Origin: an uncultured Collinsella sp.
GTDB lineage: Bacteria > Actinomycetota > Coriobacteriia > Coriobacteriales > Coriobacteriaceae
Reading direction: 5' to 3'
Assembly: GCA_959596505.1 (NCBI GenBank)
Contig: CAUFWM010000006.1
Span: forward strand, 1-48,600
Length of the DNA: 48,600 bases
Positions 33,332 to 41,429 of the stretch are shown here, piece after piece (positions within the stretch are counted from its first letter, which is position 1; each line of letters opens with the position of its first letter). The position numbers were made by a program, and so were the translations under genes. The notes under the pieces were generated by a model. It had not been told where the DNA came from. It saw nothing but the letters and a program-made list of their open reading frames with translations, and did not search any database.

Positions 33332-35281
33332 ATGGAGTCATCCGCCTACCCGATGCTCTTTAGCCCGATCAAGGTCGGTACGACCGAGGTCAAGAACCGC
33401 GTCTTTATGCCGCCGGTGTCCACCAACCTGGCCGATCATGGCTATGTGACCGACGACTTGGTCGATCATTACCGTGCCCGCGCCAAGGGCGGCGTGGGCC
33501 TGATCATCACCGAGGTCGTGACGGTCGAGCCCACCTATACCTATCTGCCGGGTGACATGTGCTGCTACGACGACACATTTATCCCCGGCTGGGAAAAGCT
33601 CGCCGCGGCCGTCCACGAGTATGGCTGCAAGATCATGCCGCAGCTCTTCCACCCCGCCTACATGGCCTTTAACATTCCGGGCACGCCGCGCTTGATCGCT
33701 CCGTCCTTTGTGGGCCCGTCCTATGCCCGCGAGGCGCCGCGCCCCATTACGGTCGACGAGATCCACGAGCTCACACATCAGTTTGGCGATGCCGCTGTGC
33801 GCATGCAGAAGGCTGGCGTCGATGGCGTCGAGGTCCATGCGGCGCACGCTCACGGCATGCTTGGCGGCTTTTTGACCCCGCTCTACAACAAGCGCACCGA
33901 CGAGTACGGTGGCTCGCTCGACGCCCGCATGCGCTTCCTGCTCGAGGTCATCGCCGAGATTCGCGAGCGCTGCGGCAAGGACTTCATCATCGACGTCCGT
34001 ATTTCGGGCGACGAGTACACCGACGGCGGCCTGACCCTCAACGACATGATCTACGTCTCGCGTCGCCTGGAGAAGGCCGGCGTCGACATGATTCACGTGT
34101 CGGGCGGCACCACCATCAAGCGCGGCTCTGCGATTCCCGCCGCCGGCACGCAGCAGGCCTCGCACGCCGCCTGCTCGCGCGAGATCAAAAAGCACGTCAA
34201 CATTCCCGTCGCCACCGTCGGACGCATCAACGAGGCCTGGATTGCCGAGGAGCTAATTGAGGACGGCGCTGCCGACATCTGCATGATGGGCCGTGCCAAT
34301 CTGTGCGATGCCGAGTTCTGCAACAAGGCTGCTGCCGGTAACGCCGACGACATCCGCCCCTGCATCGGTTGCCTGCGCTGCCTGAACGGCATCATGTTTG
34401 GCAAGCGCATCTCCTGCACCGTCAACCCGGACGTGGAGCGCGACGAGGCTGGCTACGAGCCTGCCGCCGAGGCAAAGAACGTGCTCGTTGTGGGTGCTGG
34501 TCCTGCGGGTATGGAGGCAGCCTACATTGCCGCCAAGCGCGGTCATAACGTGGTGCTCGTGGATAAACAGGACGAACCGGGTGGCGAGATGCGCATCGCA
34601 GCCGTGCCGCCGGCAAAGCAGGAGCTCACCCGCGTGATCAAGTATCAGTACCGTCGCCTGGCCGAGGCCGGCGTCACGTGCGTCTTTGGCACCGAGCTCT
34701 CGGCCGAGAACATTCAGCGCGACTACGCGGGCTACGAGGTTGTCCTGGCTTATGGCGCCGAGCCCATCGCTCCGGCCTTCATGCAGGGCTTTAAGCAGGT
34801 TATGACGGCCGACGACCTGCTGGGCGGCAAGGCTTTCCCGGGTAAGAAGATCGTCATTGTGGGCGGCGGTACCGTTGGCTGCGAGACGGCCGATTACCTG
34901 GCCCCGCTGGTAAACGACCTGTCGCCGGCCAATCGCGATGTCACCGTCATCGAGATGACCAAGACGCTCGCCGCCAACGAGGGCGGCGCCGGTCGTGCGG
35001 TGCTTATCACGCGCATGCTCTCCAAGGGTGTCCACGTGCTGACCGAGGCCAAGGTGACCGAGATTACCGAGGACACTATCAGCTACGAGAAGGACGGTGA
35101 GATTCACACCATCGCCGATGCCGATACGCTGGTGCTTGCCATGGGCTACCGCCCCAATACCAAGCTGGCCGATGACCTTGCCGCTGCCGGCGTTGCCATC
35201 CACGTGCTGGGCGATGCCCAGAAGTGCGGAAACATCCGCGACGCCATTGGCGACGGCTACAAGATTGCCTGCGAGCTCTAA
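33332..35281 (+). CDS. Old-yellow-enzyme-type NAD(P)H:flavin oxidoreductase with Fe-S cluster
   Basis: A 649-residue enoate-reductase-like enzyme of the FadH/BaiCD family. The N-terminal TIM barrel binds FMN (SPIKVGTTEVKNRVFMPPVS, HAAHAHGMLGGFLTPLYN). A [4Fe-4S] motif follows: Cys at 344, 347, 350 and 362. A C-terminal FAD/NAD(P) part has VLVVGAGPAGMEAAYIAAKRG and KIVIVGGGTVGCETADYL. Members reduce activated C=C bonds, including dienoyl-CoA, bile-acid intermediates and cinnamate-type compounds; the substrate here is unknown. The ATG at 33332 follows AAAGGAAG. A terminator follows, then a GntR regulator that could respond to the substrate. Being gut-type, a role in steroid or plant-phenolic reduction is conceivable but not shown. 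Confidence 0.9.
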   Translation: MESSAYPMLFSPIKVGTTEVKNRVFMPPVSTNLADHGYVTDDLVDHYRARAKGGVGLIITEVVTVEPTYTYLPGDMCCYDDTFIPGWEKLAAAVHEYGCKIMPQLFHPAYMAFNIPGTPRLIAPSFVGPSYAREAPRPITVDEIHELTHQFGDAAVRMQKAGVDGVEVHAAHAHGMLGGFLTPLYNKRTDEYGGSLDARMRFLLEVIAEIRERCGKDFIIDVRISGDEYTDGGLTLNDMIYVSRRLEKAGVDMIHVSGGTTIKRGSAIPAAGTQQASHAACSREIKKHVNIPVATVGRINEAWIAEELIEDGAADICMMGRANLCDAEFCNKAAAGNADDIRPCIGCLRCLNGIMFGKRISCTVNPDVERDEAGYEPAAEAKNVLVVGAGPAGMEAAYIAAKRGHNVVLVDKQDEPGGEMRIAAVPPAKQELTRVIKYQYRRLAEAGVTCVFGTELSAENIQRDYAGYEVVLAYGAEPIAPAFMQGFKQVMTADDLLGGKAFPGKKIVIVGGGTVGCETADYLAPLVNDLSPANRDVTVIEMTKTLAANEGGAGRAVLITRMLSKGVHVLTEAKVTEITEDTISYEKDGEIHTIADADTLVLAMGYRPNTKLADDLAAAGVAIHVLGDAQKCGNIRDAIGDGYKIACEL

Positions 35282-35334
35282 TCAATCCCTTGGCGCATGA
35301 GGAGGGGCGTCTCTGCGCCATCCGATAGCAAAAC

Positions 35335-35376
35335 AGCGGTGGTGTCCCGGGTTTCGGGATGCCGCCGCTTGCTCTT
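35335..35376 (+). terminator. Rho-independent terminator after the flavoprotein
   Basis: A 15-bp stem (35335-35349 with 35355-35369) with three G-U pairs and a 5-nt loop is followed by a T-rich TTGCTCTT. Confidence 0.7.
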
Positions 35377-35487
35377 GTGATCCTGGCGACGCGAGCGCAC
35401 CCCCATTTCACCTCAGCTGAAGGAATGGGGGATGCGATAGTATTACGGGTGATATTCGACAAACCGTGGGCTTCATCCGAGGGCTTT

Positions 35488-36180
35488 ATGGAACAACACC
35501 AGCATTATCAGAGCCTGCAAGACCAGGCATACAACGCACTGCGCTCCAAGATCATCTATGCTGAGCTCAGGCCCGGCACGCGCCTTTCGGCGATTGGTCT
35601 GGAAAAGGAGACGGGGATCGGGCGCACGCCCATTCGCGAGTCCTTTGTGCGCCTGCGCGAGCAAGAGCTGGTGGAAACGCGTCCCAAGAGCGGCACCTAC
35701 GTCTCTAAGATCAGCATGGAACACGCCGAGAATGCCTGTTTCTTGCGCGAGAAACTCGAGAGAAGCGTGCTTATTAAATGCTGCTCTGCCGCCACGCCCG
35801 AGCAAAAGCATCGGCTCGAGCAGATTCTTGCCGAGTCCGAGTCGCTCGACCATAGCGAGACGCGTCGCTTTTTCGATCTGGACAACCTGTTTCATGAGAC
35901 GTGTTTTGAGATTGCCGGTCGTCACATGCTGTGGAATTGGATGAAGAGCGTCAACACGCATTTTGAGCGATACAACTGGTTGCGTATGGTGTCGCAGGAC
36001 CTGGATTGGGAGCCGATTCGTCGGCAGCATCGCCGGATTCTCGAGGCCATTAAGAGGGGCGATACCGACACGGCGAGCTATCTGGCAGAGACGCACTTGC
36101 ACCTGATGCCCGAGGAGCAGGGCCCGGTTATCGCCTTGCATCCCGACTACTTTGAGCTGTCCAAAGACTCGTCTATCTAG
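35488..36180 (+). CDS. GntR-family regulator (FCD type)
   Basis: A 230-residue regulator. The N-terminal winged helix shows QAYNALRSKIIYAELRPGTRL and IGRTPIRESFVRLREQELVETRP. The C-terminal helical FCD domain keeps the usual metal-site pattern: Asp and His in FDLDNLFHETCF, His in RRQHRRILEAI and His in AETHLHLMP. FCD regulators bind small organic acids. The ATG at 35488 is used; longer in-frame starts lack a ribosome site, and this one has only a weak GAGGG. It follows the flavoprotein gene and may control it or the LacI gene that follows. The ligand is not known. Confidence 0.87.
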   Translation: MEQHQHYQSLQDQAYNALRSKIIYAELRPGTRLSAIGLEKETGIGRTPIRESFVRLREQELVETRPKSGTYVSKISMEHAENACFLREKLERSVLIKCCSAATPEQKHRLEQILAESESLDHSETRRFFDLDNLFHETCFEIAGRHMLWNWMKSVNTHFERYNWLRMVSQDLDWEPIRRQHRRILEAIKRGDTDTASYLAETHLHLMPEEQGPVIALHPDYFELSKDSSI

Positions 36181-36304
36181 CCCATCACTGCATCTGCTCG
36201 AGACGCAAAAACGATGCTGCTCACCCACAGCGTTTTGCAACTGAGAATTTTAAAAAATGCCTAAAATGGCTCAGACTGCCGACAATTGGGAAACGGGGTG
36301 CGCC

Positions 36305-37327
36305 ATGGCGCAGATGAGAATCAAGGACATTGCCGTCGAGGCGGGCGTGAGCCCGGCCACGGTCTCGCGCTATCTCAACAACCGCCCCGGGCAGATGACC
36401 GAGGAGACCCGCGCTCGCATCGCGGCAGTTATCGAGCGCACTGGCTATCGTCCACGTGCCGCCGCGCGCAATCTGCGCAGCTCGCGTACCAACCTCATCG
36501 GTGTGATCTTGGCCGACATTGCTAACCCGTTCTCCAGCGCCATGCTCGAAGGGCTTTCCGCCAGTACCGCCGCGCGCGGCTGCTCGCTTATGACCGCCAT
36601 TAGCGGCAACGACCCCGCCAAGGAGGCAGAGTCGCTCACCAGACTTATCGATGCCGGCGTGGACGGCCTGGTCGTCAATACCTGCGGAGGCAACGACAAG
36701 GCGATCGCCGCGGCAGCGGGGCGCCTGCCCGTTGTACTGCTCGACCGCGACGTTGCCGATGGCGGCATCGACTTGGTGACGTCCAACAACCGCGAGCTGG
36801 TCGCCGGCTTGGTAGACGCCTTGGCAGCTGCGGGCAGCGAGCGTCTGTGCCTGCTCACCGAGGCAAGCGACGATAGCCCCGTGCGTCGAGAGCGCGCCGA
36901 GGCCTTTGCCGACGAGCTTTCGCGCCGCGGCCTTGCGGGCGAGGTCGTCACCCTGGCCGACGGTGGCGCCACGGGCGTTGGCCGTTTGGACAAGACCATC
37001 CGCGACTACGCGGGCAAAAGGCTCGGCCTTATCGCCGTCAACGGCCTGGTTTTCCTGCGTCTGACCGAGGCGCTGGCGCAGCTTGGTCCCTCGCTGCCGG
37101 CGGGGCTCAAAATCGCGACGTTTGACGACTACCCCTGGAACCACGTGCTCTTTGGCGGTGTGACAACGGCCGCGCAAGACACCATCACCATTGCCGAGCG
37201 CGTAGTCGAGCGCCTGTCCGAGCGCATCGATGTTGTTACCACCACCGTGGGCGAGGCCGCAAAGCTCGCCCCCAAGCGCATCGAGATCCCCGGCCACATC
37301 GAATACCGCGCATCGACCTCGCGCTAA
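36305..37327 (+). CDS. LacI-family transcriptional regulator
   Basis: A 340-residue LacI-type repressor: DNA-binding IKDIAVEAGVSPATVSRYLNNRPG, hinge YRPRAAARNLRSSRTNLIG, then a sugar-binding domain with DIANPFSSAMLEGLS, DAGVDGLVVNTCG and a C-terminal TFDDYPWNHVLFGGVTTAAQD. The ATG at 36305 is taken; an ATG at 36314 is also possible. No transport or catabolic genes lie next to it: glnA follows and a GntR gene precedes. Its targets are therefore not indicated by context. It is different from the LacI protein at 17157 throughout. Confidence 0.88.
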   Translation: MAQMRIKDIAVEAGVSPATVSRYLNNRPGQMTEETRARIAAVIERTGYRPRAAARNLRSSRTNLIGVILADIANPFSSAMLEGLSASTAARGCSLMTAISGNDPAKEAESLTRLIDAGVDGLVVNTCGGNDKAIAAAAGRLPVVLLDRDVADGGIDLVTSNNRELVAGLVDALAAAGSERLCLLTEASDDSPVRRERAEAFADELSRRGLAGEVVTLADGGATGVGRLDKTIRDYAGKRLGLIAVNGLVFLRLTEALAQLGPSLPAGLKIATFDDYPWNHVLFGGVTTAAQDTITIAERVVERLSERIDVVTTTVGEAAKLAPKRIEIPGHIEYRASTSR

Positions 37328-37380
37328 CCATTCGTTCGTGACTGCCTGTTCGCGCACGTTTTTTGAGCGCTTGATACGCT

Positions 37381-37426
37381 TTAACCCTGCGGAAACATTT
37401 TTCTGCGATAGTATCTGCGATATAGA
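37381..37426 (+). promoter_or_regulatory. glnA promoter region with GlnR-like box and tandem repeat
   Basis: TTAAC-CCTGCG-GAAAC (37381-37396) fits the half-box pattern known for actinobacterial GlnR (gTnAC-N6-GAAAC) except for its first base. TCTGCGATA then occurs twice, at 37402-37410 and 37414-37422, a 12-bp direct repeat. TATAGA at 37421-37426 may be the -10. A GlnR-like regulator is encoded just downstream of glnA, which supports a nitrogen-control reading. Confidence 0.45.
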
Positions 37427-37461
37427 CCAGTCGAAACCCGCCCGAAAGAAAGGGGAGCGAC

Positions 37462-38799
37462 ATGAACCAGCAGAACATCGATTACGTACTCCGTTCAGTA
37501 GAGCAGCGTGACATCCGCTTTGTGCGTCTGTGGTTTGTCGACATTCTCGGCCGCCTCAAGAACTTTGCCATTAGCCCCGAGGACCTCGAGGTCGCTTTTG
37601 AGGAGGGTATTGGCTTTGACGGCTCCGCCATCGAGGGCTTTGCCACGCCCGAGGAAGCCGACATGCTGGCGTTTCCCGATGCTTCGACCTTCCAGATCCT
37701 ACCGTGGCGTCCGAGCCATAACGGCGTTGCCCGCGTGTTCTGCGACGTGTGCACTCCCGATCGCAAGCCGTTTGCCGGCGACCCGCGCGATGCCCTGCGC
37801 CGCATGTTCTACAAGGCCGAGAAGGCCGGCTATCTGCTCAACGTGGGCGCCGAGCTGGAGTACTACTACTTCTCCGACGAGCACACCCCCGAGCCGCTCG
37901 ACAACGTGGGCTACTTCGATCTTTCGGTGAGTGACGCCGCCCGCGACCTGCGCCGCAACACGGTCCTCACGCTCGAGAAGATGTCCGTGCCCGTGGAGTA
38001 CACCTTCCACGCCGCCGGTCGCTCGCAGCACGGCATGAGCCTGCGCCACGCCGAGGCCCTGAGCATGTCCGACGCCATCACCACGGCAAAGCTCATCATT
38101 AAGCAGCAGGCCTACGAGAGCGGTTGCCACGCCTCCTTTATGCCCAAGCCGTTGGCGGGCGAGGACGGCAGCGCTATGTTCCTGTGCCAGTCGCTATTCG
38201 ACCACGACGGCAACAATGTCTTTTGGGGCGAGGGCGACGAGAGGTACCATCTCTCTGACATCGCCAAACACTACATGGCCGGTATCCTGGCGCACGCGCG
38301 CGAGATCAGCGCTATCACTAACCCCACGGTCAACTCGTACAAGCGCATCACCACGGGTGGCGACTCCGTACCGCAGTACGCCACGTGGGGCCTGCGCAAC
38401 CGCGCGAGTATGGTCCGCATCCCGGTCTACAAGCCCGGCAAGCAGCTGTCCACGCGCATCGAGCTGCGCAGTCCCGACCCCATGGCCAACCCGTACCTGG
38501 TCAACGCCGTCACGCTGGCGGCTGGTCTCGACGGCATCGAGCGCAAGCTGGAGCTCCCGCCCGAGGCAACGGCCGAGACGCTCAAGCTCACCGACCGCCA
38601 GATGCTCGAGGCCGGCTACACGCCGCTGCCGCGCTCGCTCAAAGAGGCACTCGACGTGTTTGAGGACTCGCAGTTTATGAAGGATGCCCTCGGCGAGCAC
38701 ATCCACAGCTTCTTCCTCAAAAAGAAGCGCGACGAGTGGCATAAGTTTGAGTCTACGATCACCGAGTGGGAGATCAAGCATTATCTGGCGAACTCCTAA
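37462..38799 (+). CDS. Glutamine synthetase family protein with altered active site
   Basis: A 445-residue GSI-type protein, near the normal length. Well conserved parts are GFDGSAIEGF, the first metal-ligand pair E131/E133 in GAELEYYYF, FMPKPL, NPTVNSYKR, NRASMVRIP and E334 in TRIELRSPDP. The rest of the active site has changed. Where GSI-alpha has HHEVAPGQHE, this protein has FHAAGRSQHG, giving A184 and G191 in place of the E212 and E220 metal ligands (Salmonella numbering). GSGMH is GSAMF (F240 for H269). The E327 flap position is S302. Ordinary glutamine synthesis is doubtful; it may have another activity, act as a regulator, or be inactive. The ATG at 37462 follows AAAGGGGAG. A GlnR-like gene follows 50 bp downstream. 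Confidence 0.87.
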   Translation: MNQQNIDYVLRSVEQRDIRFVRLWFVDILGRLKNFAISPEDLEVAFEEGIGFDGSAIEGFATPEEADMLAFPDASTFQILPWRPSHNGVARVFCDVCTPDRKPFAGDPRDALRRMFYKAEKAGYLLNVGAELEYYYFSDEHTPEPLDNVGYFDLSVSDAARDLRRNTVLTLEKMSVPVEYTFHAAGRSQHGMSLRHAEALSMSDAITTAKLIIKQQAYESGCHASFMPKPLAGEDGSAMFLCQSLFDHDGNNVFWGEGDERYHLSDIAKHYMAGILAHAREISAITNPTVNSYKRITTGGDSVPQYATWGLRNRASMVRIPVYKPGKQLSTRIELRSPDPMANPYLVNAVTLAAGLDGIERKLELPPEATAETLKLTDRQMLEAGYTPLPRSLKEALDVFEDSQFMKDALGEHIHSFFLKKKRDEWHKFESTITEWEIKHYLANS

Positions 38800-38849
38800 T
38801 CGCGCTGGCTTGTTCCAGTACGATTGAGCTCATTTCCTTGGAGGTCGAT

Positions 38850-39512
38850 ATGTCCGAAAAGAGTGCCCTGTTCATGGCGCGCACGACGCGCTTCCACGAG
38901 TTTGCCCGCAGCTTGACGACCACCCTGGGTGTCGAGGTGAGCCTGGCTACCCCCGATTCGCCGACTGCGGCGCACGACTTTGACCTGCTGATCCTCGATT
39001 CCGACGGTATCCGCAGCGACCGCATCGATCAGATTGCCAAGTGGCTTGACGATCGCGGCGGCGTCCCCATGTTGGTGATTGTCGACGACGAGGCACTCGG
39101 CACCCTGCGCCTGCCGAATCACGCGCATGCCGACTTTGTATGCCCCACGGCGACGCCCAACGAGCTCAAGGCTCGCGCACAGCGCCTGATGGGCGAGGAG
39201 GAGACCGTCGCCGCCGACGATGTGCTCAACATCGATAACCTCGAGATCAACCTGGCCACCTACCAGGTGACGCTTGATGATGAGCCTATCGACCTGACGC
39301 TGATGGAGTACTCGCTGCTGAGCTTTTTGGCGACGCATCCCAACCGTGCCTACAGCCGCGAGGTGCTGCTGCACCGCGTGTGGGGCTTCGAGTACTGCGG
39401 CGGCACGCGCACCGTCGACGTGCACATCCGACGCATCCGCTCCAAGGTGGGCCCGCAGATCGCGGCACACATCACCACCGTCCGCGGCGTGGGCTATCTG
39501 TTTAAGGACTAG
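38850..39512 (+). CDS. GlnR-like orphan OmpR-family regulator
   Basis: A 220-residue protein with a degenerate receiver domain and a clear C-terminal winged helix (EPIDLTLMEYSLLSFLATHP, SREVLLHRVWGFEY, TRTVDVHIRRIRSKVGPQI, TTVRGVGYLFKD). The receiver has an Asp at residue 50 (LLILDSD), but the N-terminal acidic pair needed for phosphorylation is missing (ALFMARTTRF) and the lysine motif is not evident. This is the pattern of actinobacterial GlnR, an unphosphorylated nitrogen regulator. Its position behind the glutamine synthetase gene fits. The ATG at 38850 has TTGGAGG upstream. No histidine kinase is adjacent. A role beyond nitrogen cannot be excluded. Confidence 0.82.
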   Translation: MSEKSALFMARTTRFHEFARSLTTTLGVEVSLATPDSPTAAHDFDLLILDSDGIRSDRIDQIAKWLDDRGGVPMLVIVDDEALGTLRLPNHAHADFVCPTATPNELKARAQRLMGEEETVAADDVLNIDNLEINLATYQVTLDDEPIDLTLMEYSLLSFLATHPNRAYSREVLLHRVWGFEYCGGTRTVDVHIRRIRSKVGPQIAAHITTVRGVGYLFKD

Positions 39513-39517
39513 CTTTT

Positions 39518-39553
39518 CACCACAAAGGGGACAGGCACCTTTGTGGTGGTTTT
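39518..39553 (+). terminator. Rho-independent terminator of the glnA-glnR unit
   Basis: CACCACAAAGG (39518-39528) pairs perfectly with CCTTTGTGGTG (39538-39548), 9-nt loop, then GTTTTG. Confidence 0.88.
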
Positions 39554-39667
39554 GCCGCAAGCGTGGGTTCCTTTCGGGCCTGCAACAGAACTTAAGCATT
39601 CCTAAAAGATTGCGTTCTCATACACGAGCACCTGCATATTGGGGTACAACTCAACGTGAACAATGAT

Positions 39668-39695
39668 GGCCCGCCACGTGTTTGGCGGGCCTTTG
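39668..39695 (+). terminator. Hairpin in the htrA leader
   Basis: GGCCCGCCA (39668-39676) pairs perfectly with TGGCGGGCC (39683-39691), followed by TTTGGTTATTT, 30 bp before the htrA start. It may end upstream transcripts or act as a leader attenuator for the protease. Confidence 0.6.
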
Positions 39696-39720
39696 GTTAT
39701 TTGACGAAAGGATTGCAGCT

Positions 39721-41181
39721 ATGAGCGAGAACGATTCCCAGCGTCCCCAGGATGTGGGCAATGCCGGCGAGACTCAGCAGCAGCCGCGCGTGCAGGTGGA
39801 GTCGACGCCTGCCGACGGCAACATTCCCTACGTGCAGGCCTACGACACACAGACCGGCAAGCCGCTGGGCAGCCAGCAGGTTGTAAACAAGCACACAGTG
39901 GTCAAGACTAAGACCAAAAAGCTGCCGATCTTTATTACGGCACTTGCCGGTTGTGCCTGCGGTGCCCTGCTGGTCATTGCGCTCATTATGAGCGGCACGC
40001 TCGATATCGGCGGCGGCAGGAACGCCGTGACGGCGGGTGCTTCGGGTTCATCGACGCAAAAGATCACCATCGACTCCGAGGACACCACGCTGGCCGAGGC
40101 CGTTTCTGCCAAGGCCCTGCCCTCCGTCGTTTCCATCACCGCCACTTCGAGCGGCAGCCAGAATGGCTCGCTTTCGCAGTCTGCCGACGAGTCGGATAGT
40201 TCGGGCAGTGTCGGTTCGGGCGTGGTACTCGATACCGAGGGCCACATCCTCACCAACAACCACGTGGTCGATGGTTACGACCAGTACGTGGTGACCATGG
40301 ACGACGGCACCACCTACGAGGCCGAGTTCGTGGGCAACGATGCTTCGAGCGACCTGGCCGTCATCAAGCTCAAGGATGCAGACGCCTCCAAGCTCACGCC
40401 GATTGAGATCGGTGACTCTTCCAAGCTCAACGTGGGCGAGTGGGTCATGGCCATCGGCTCGCCGTTTGGCAACGAGCAGTCCGTCTCCACGGGTATCGTG
40501 TCGGCGCTGTATCGCTCCACGGCCATGAGCTCTACCAGCGGCAATACCATCTACGCCAATATGATCCAGACCGATGCTGCCATCAACCCGGGTAACTCCG
40601 GTGGCGCGCTCGTCAACGACAACGGCGAGCTCGTGGGTATTAACTCGCTTATCGAGAGCTATTCGGGCTCCAGCTCGGGCGTTGGCTTTGCCATTCCCGT
40701 TAACTACGCCAAGAACATTGCCGACCAGATTATCGACGGCAAGACGCCGGTGCATCCGTACATGGGCGCCACGCTTTCGAGCGTCAACGCGCTCAACGCC
40801 CGTACCAACAAGCTGAGCACCGATAGTGGTGCGTACGTGGCGAGCGTCGTCGAGGACGGTCCCGCCGCCAAGGCCGGCATCCAGGAGGGCGATGTCATTA
40901 CCAAGCTGGGCGACGACGAGATTACGAGCGCCGACGGCCTGATCATCGCGCTGCGCAGCCACGAAGTGGGCGAGAAGGTCGAGATCACGCTCATGCGCGG
41001 TAAGGACGAGAAGAAGGTCACCGTCGAGCTGGGCTCTGACGAGGAGCTGCAGAGCCAGCAGCAGGACGACAGCGCGACCGATACCGGCAACGGCGGTATT
41101 ACCGATGAGCAGCTGCGCCAGTACCTGGAGGAGCTGCTGGGCCAGCAGGGCCAGGGTCAAGGCTACGGTCAGGGCTACTAG
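39721..41181 (+). CDS. HtrA/DegP-type membrane serine protease with PDZ domain
   Basis: A 486-residue envelope protease for damaged proteins. A disordered cytosolic part (about 1-66, rich in Gln/Asp) precedes one membrane helix at about 69-90. The trypsin-like domain lies outside the cell with the triad H181 (LTNNHVVDG), D211 (SSDLAVIKL) and S293 (NPGNSGGAL). A PDZ domain covers about 350-445 (GAYVASVVEDGPAAKAGIQ). The tail is rich in Gln, Gly and Tyr (QGQGQGYGQGY). One PDZ and one helix match the Gram-positive HtrA plan. The ATG at 39721 follows GAAAGGA. Monocistronic; no CssRS-type two-component pair is near. Confidence 0.93.
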   Translation: MSENDSQRPQDVGNAGETQQQPRVQVESTPADGNIPYVQAYDTQTGKPLGSQQVVNKHTVVKTKTKKLPIFITALAGCACGALLVIALIMSGTLDIGGGRNAVTAGASGSSTQKITIDSEDTTLAEAVSAKALPSVVSITATSSGSQNGSLSQSADESDSSGSVGSGVVLDTEGHILTNNHVVDGYDQYVVTMDDGTTYEAEFVGNDASSDLAVIKLKDADASKLTPIEIGDSSKLNVGEWVMAIGSPFGNEQSVSTGIVSALYRSTAMSSTSGNTIYANMIQTDAAINPGNSGGALVNDNGELVGINSLIESYSGSSSGVGFAIPVNYAKNIADQIIDGKTPVHPYMGATLSSVNALNARTNKLSTDSGAYVASVVEDGPAAKAGIQEGDVITKLGDDEITSADGLIIALRSHEVGEKVEITLMRGKDEKKVTVELGSDEELQSQQQDDSATDTGNGGITDEQLRQYLEELLGQQGQGQGYGQGY

Positions 41182-41208
41182 CGAGCCGCTTCGCACATAT
41201 CGAGGCCA

Positions 41209-41248
41209 GAGGGGCTGTCCCATCAACGCGGGACAGCCCCTCTTTTCT
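41209..41248 (+). terminator. Rho-independent terminator of htrA
   Basis: GAGGGGCTGTCCC (41209-41221) pairs perfectly with GGGACAGCCCCTC (41230-41242), followed by TTTTCTT. Confidence 0.93.
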
Positions 41249-41429
41249 TATTGATCCGTTGGGGACGGAGGAAAACGGATCATTTAGAGCTGATAAGAGC
41301 ATGGTTTAATCGCGCGACCCACCCCGGTTCGGCGGCTGCCGATTCGGTGCGGTTCGAAAGGGCTATTCGGCACCATGGTGACCGGTGGTACTCTAGTATC
41401 CGTTTGAAATCGAGCGAAGGAGTGCCGCT

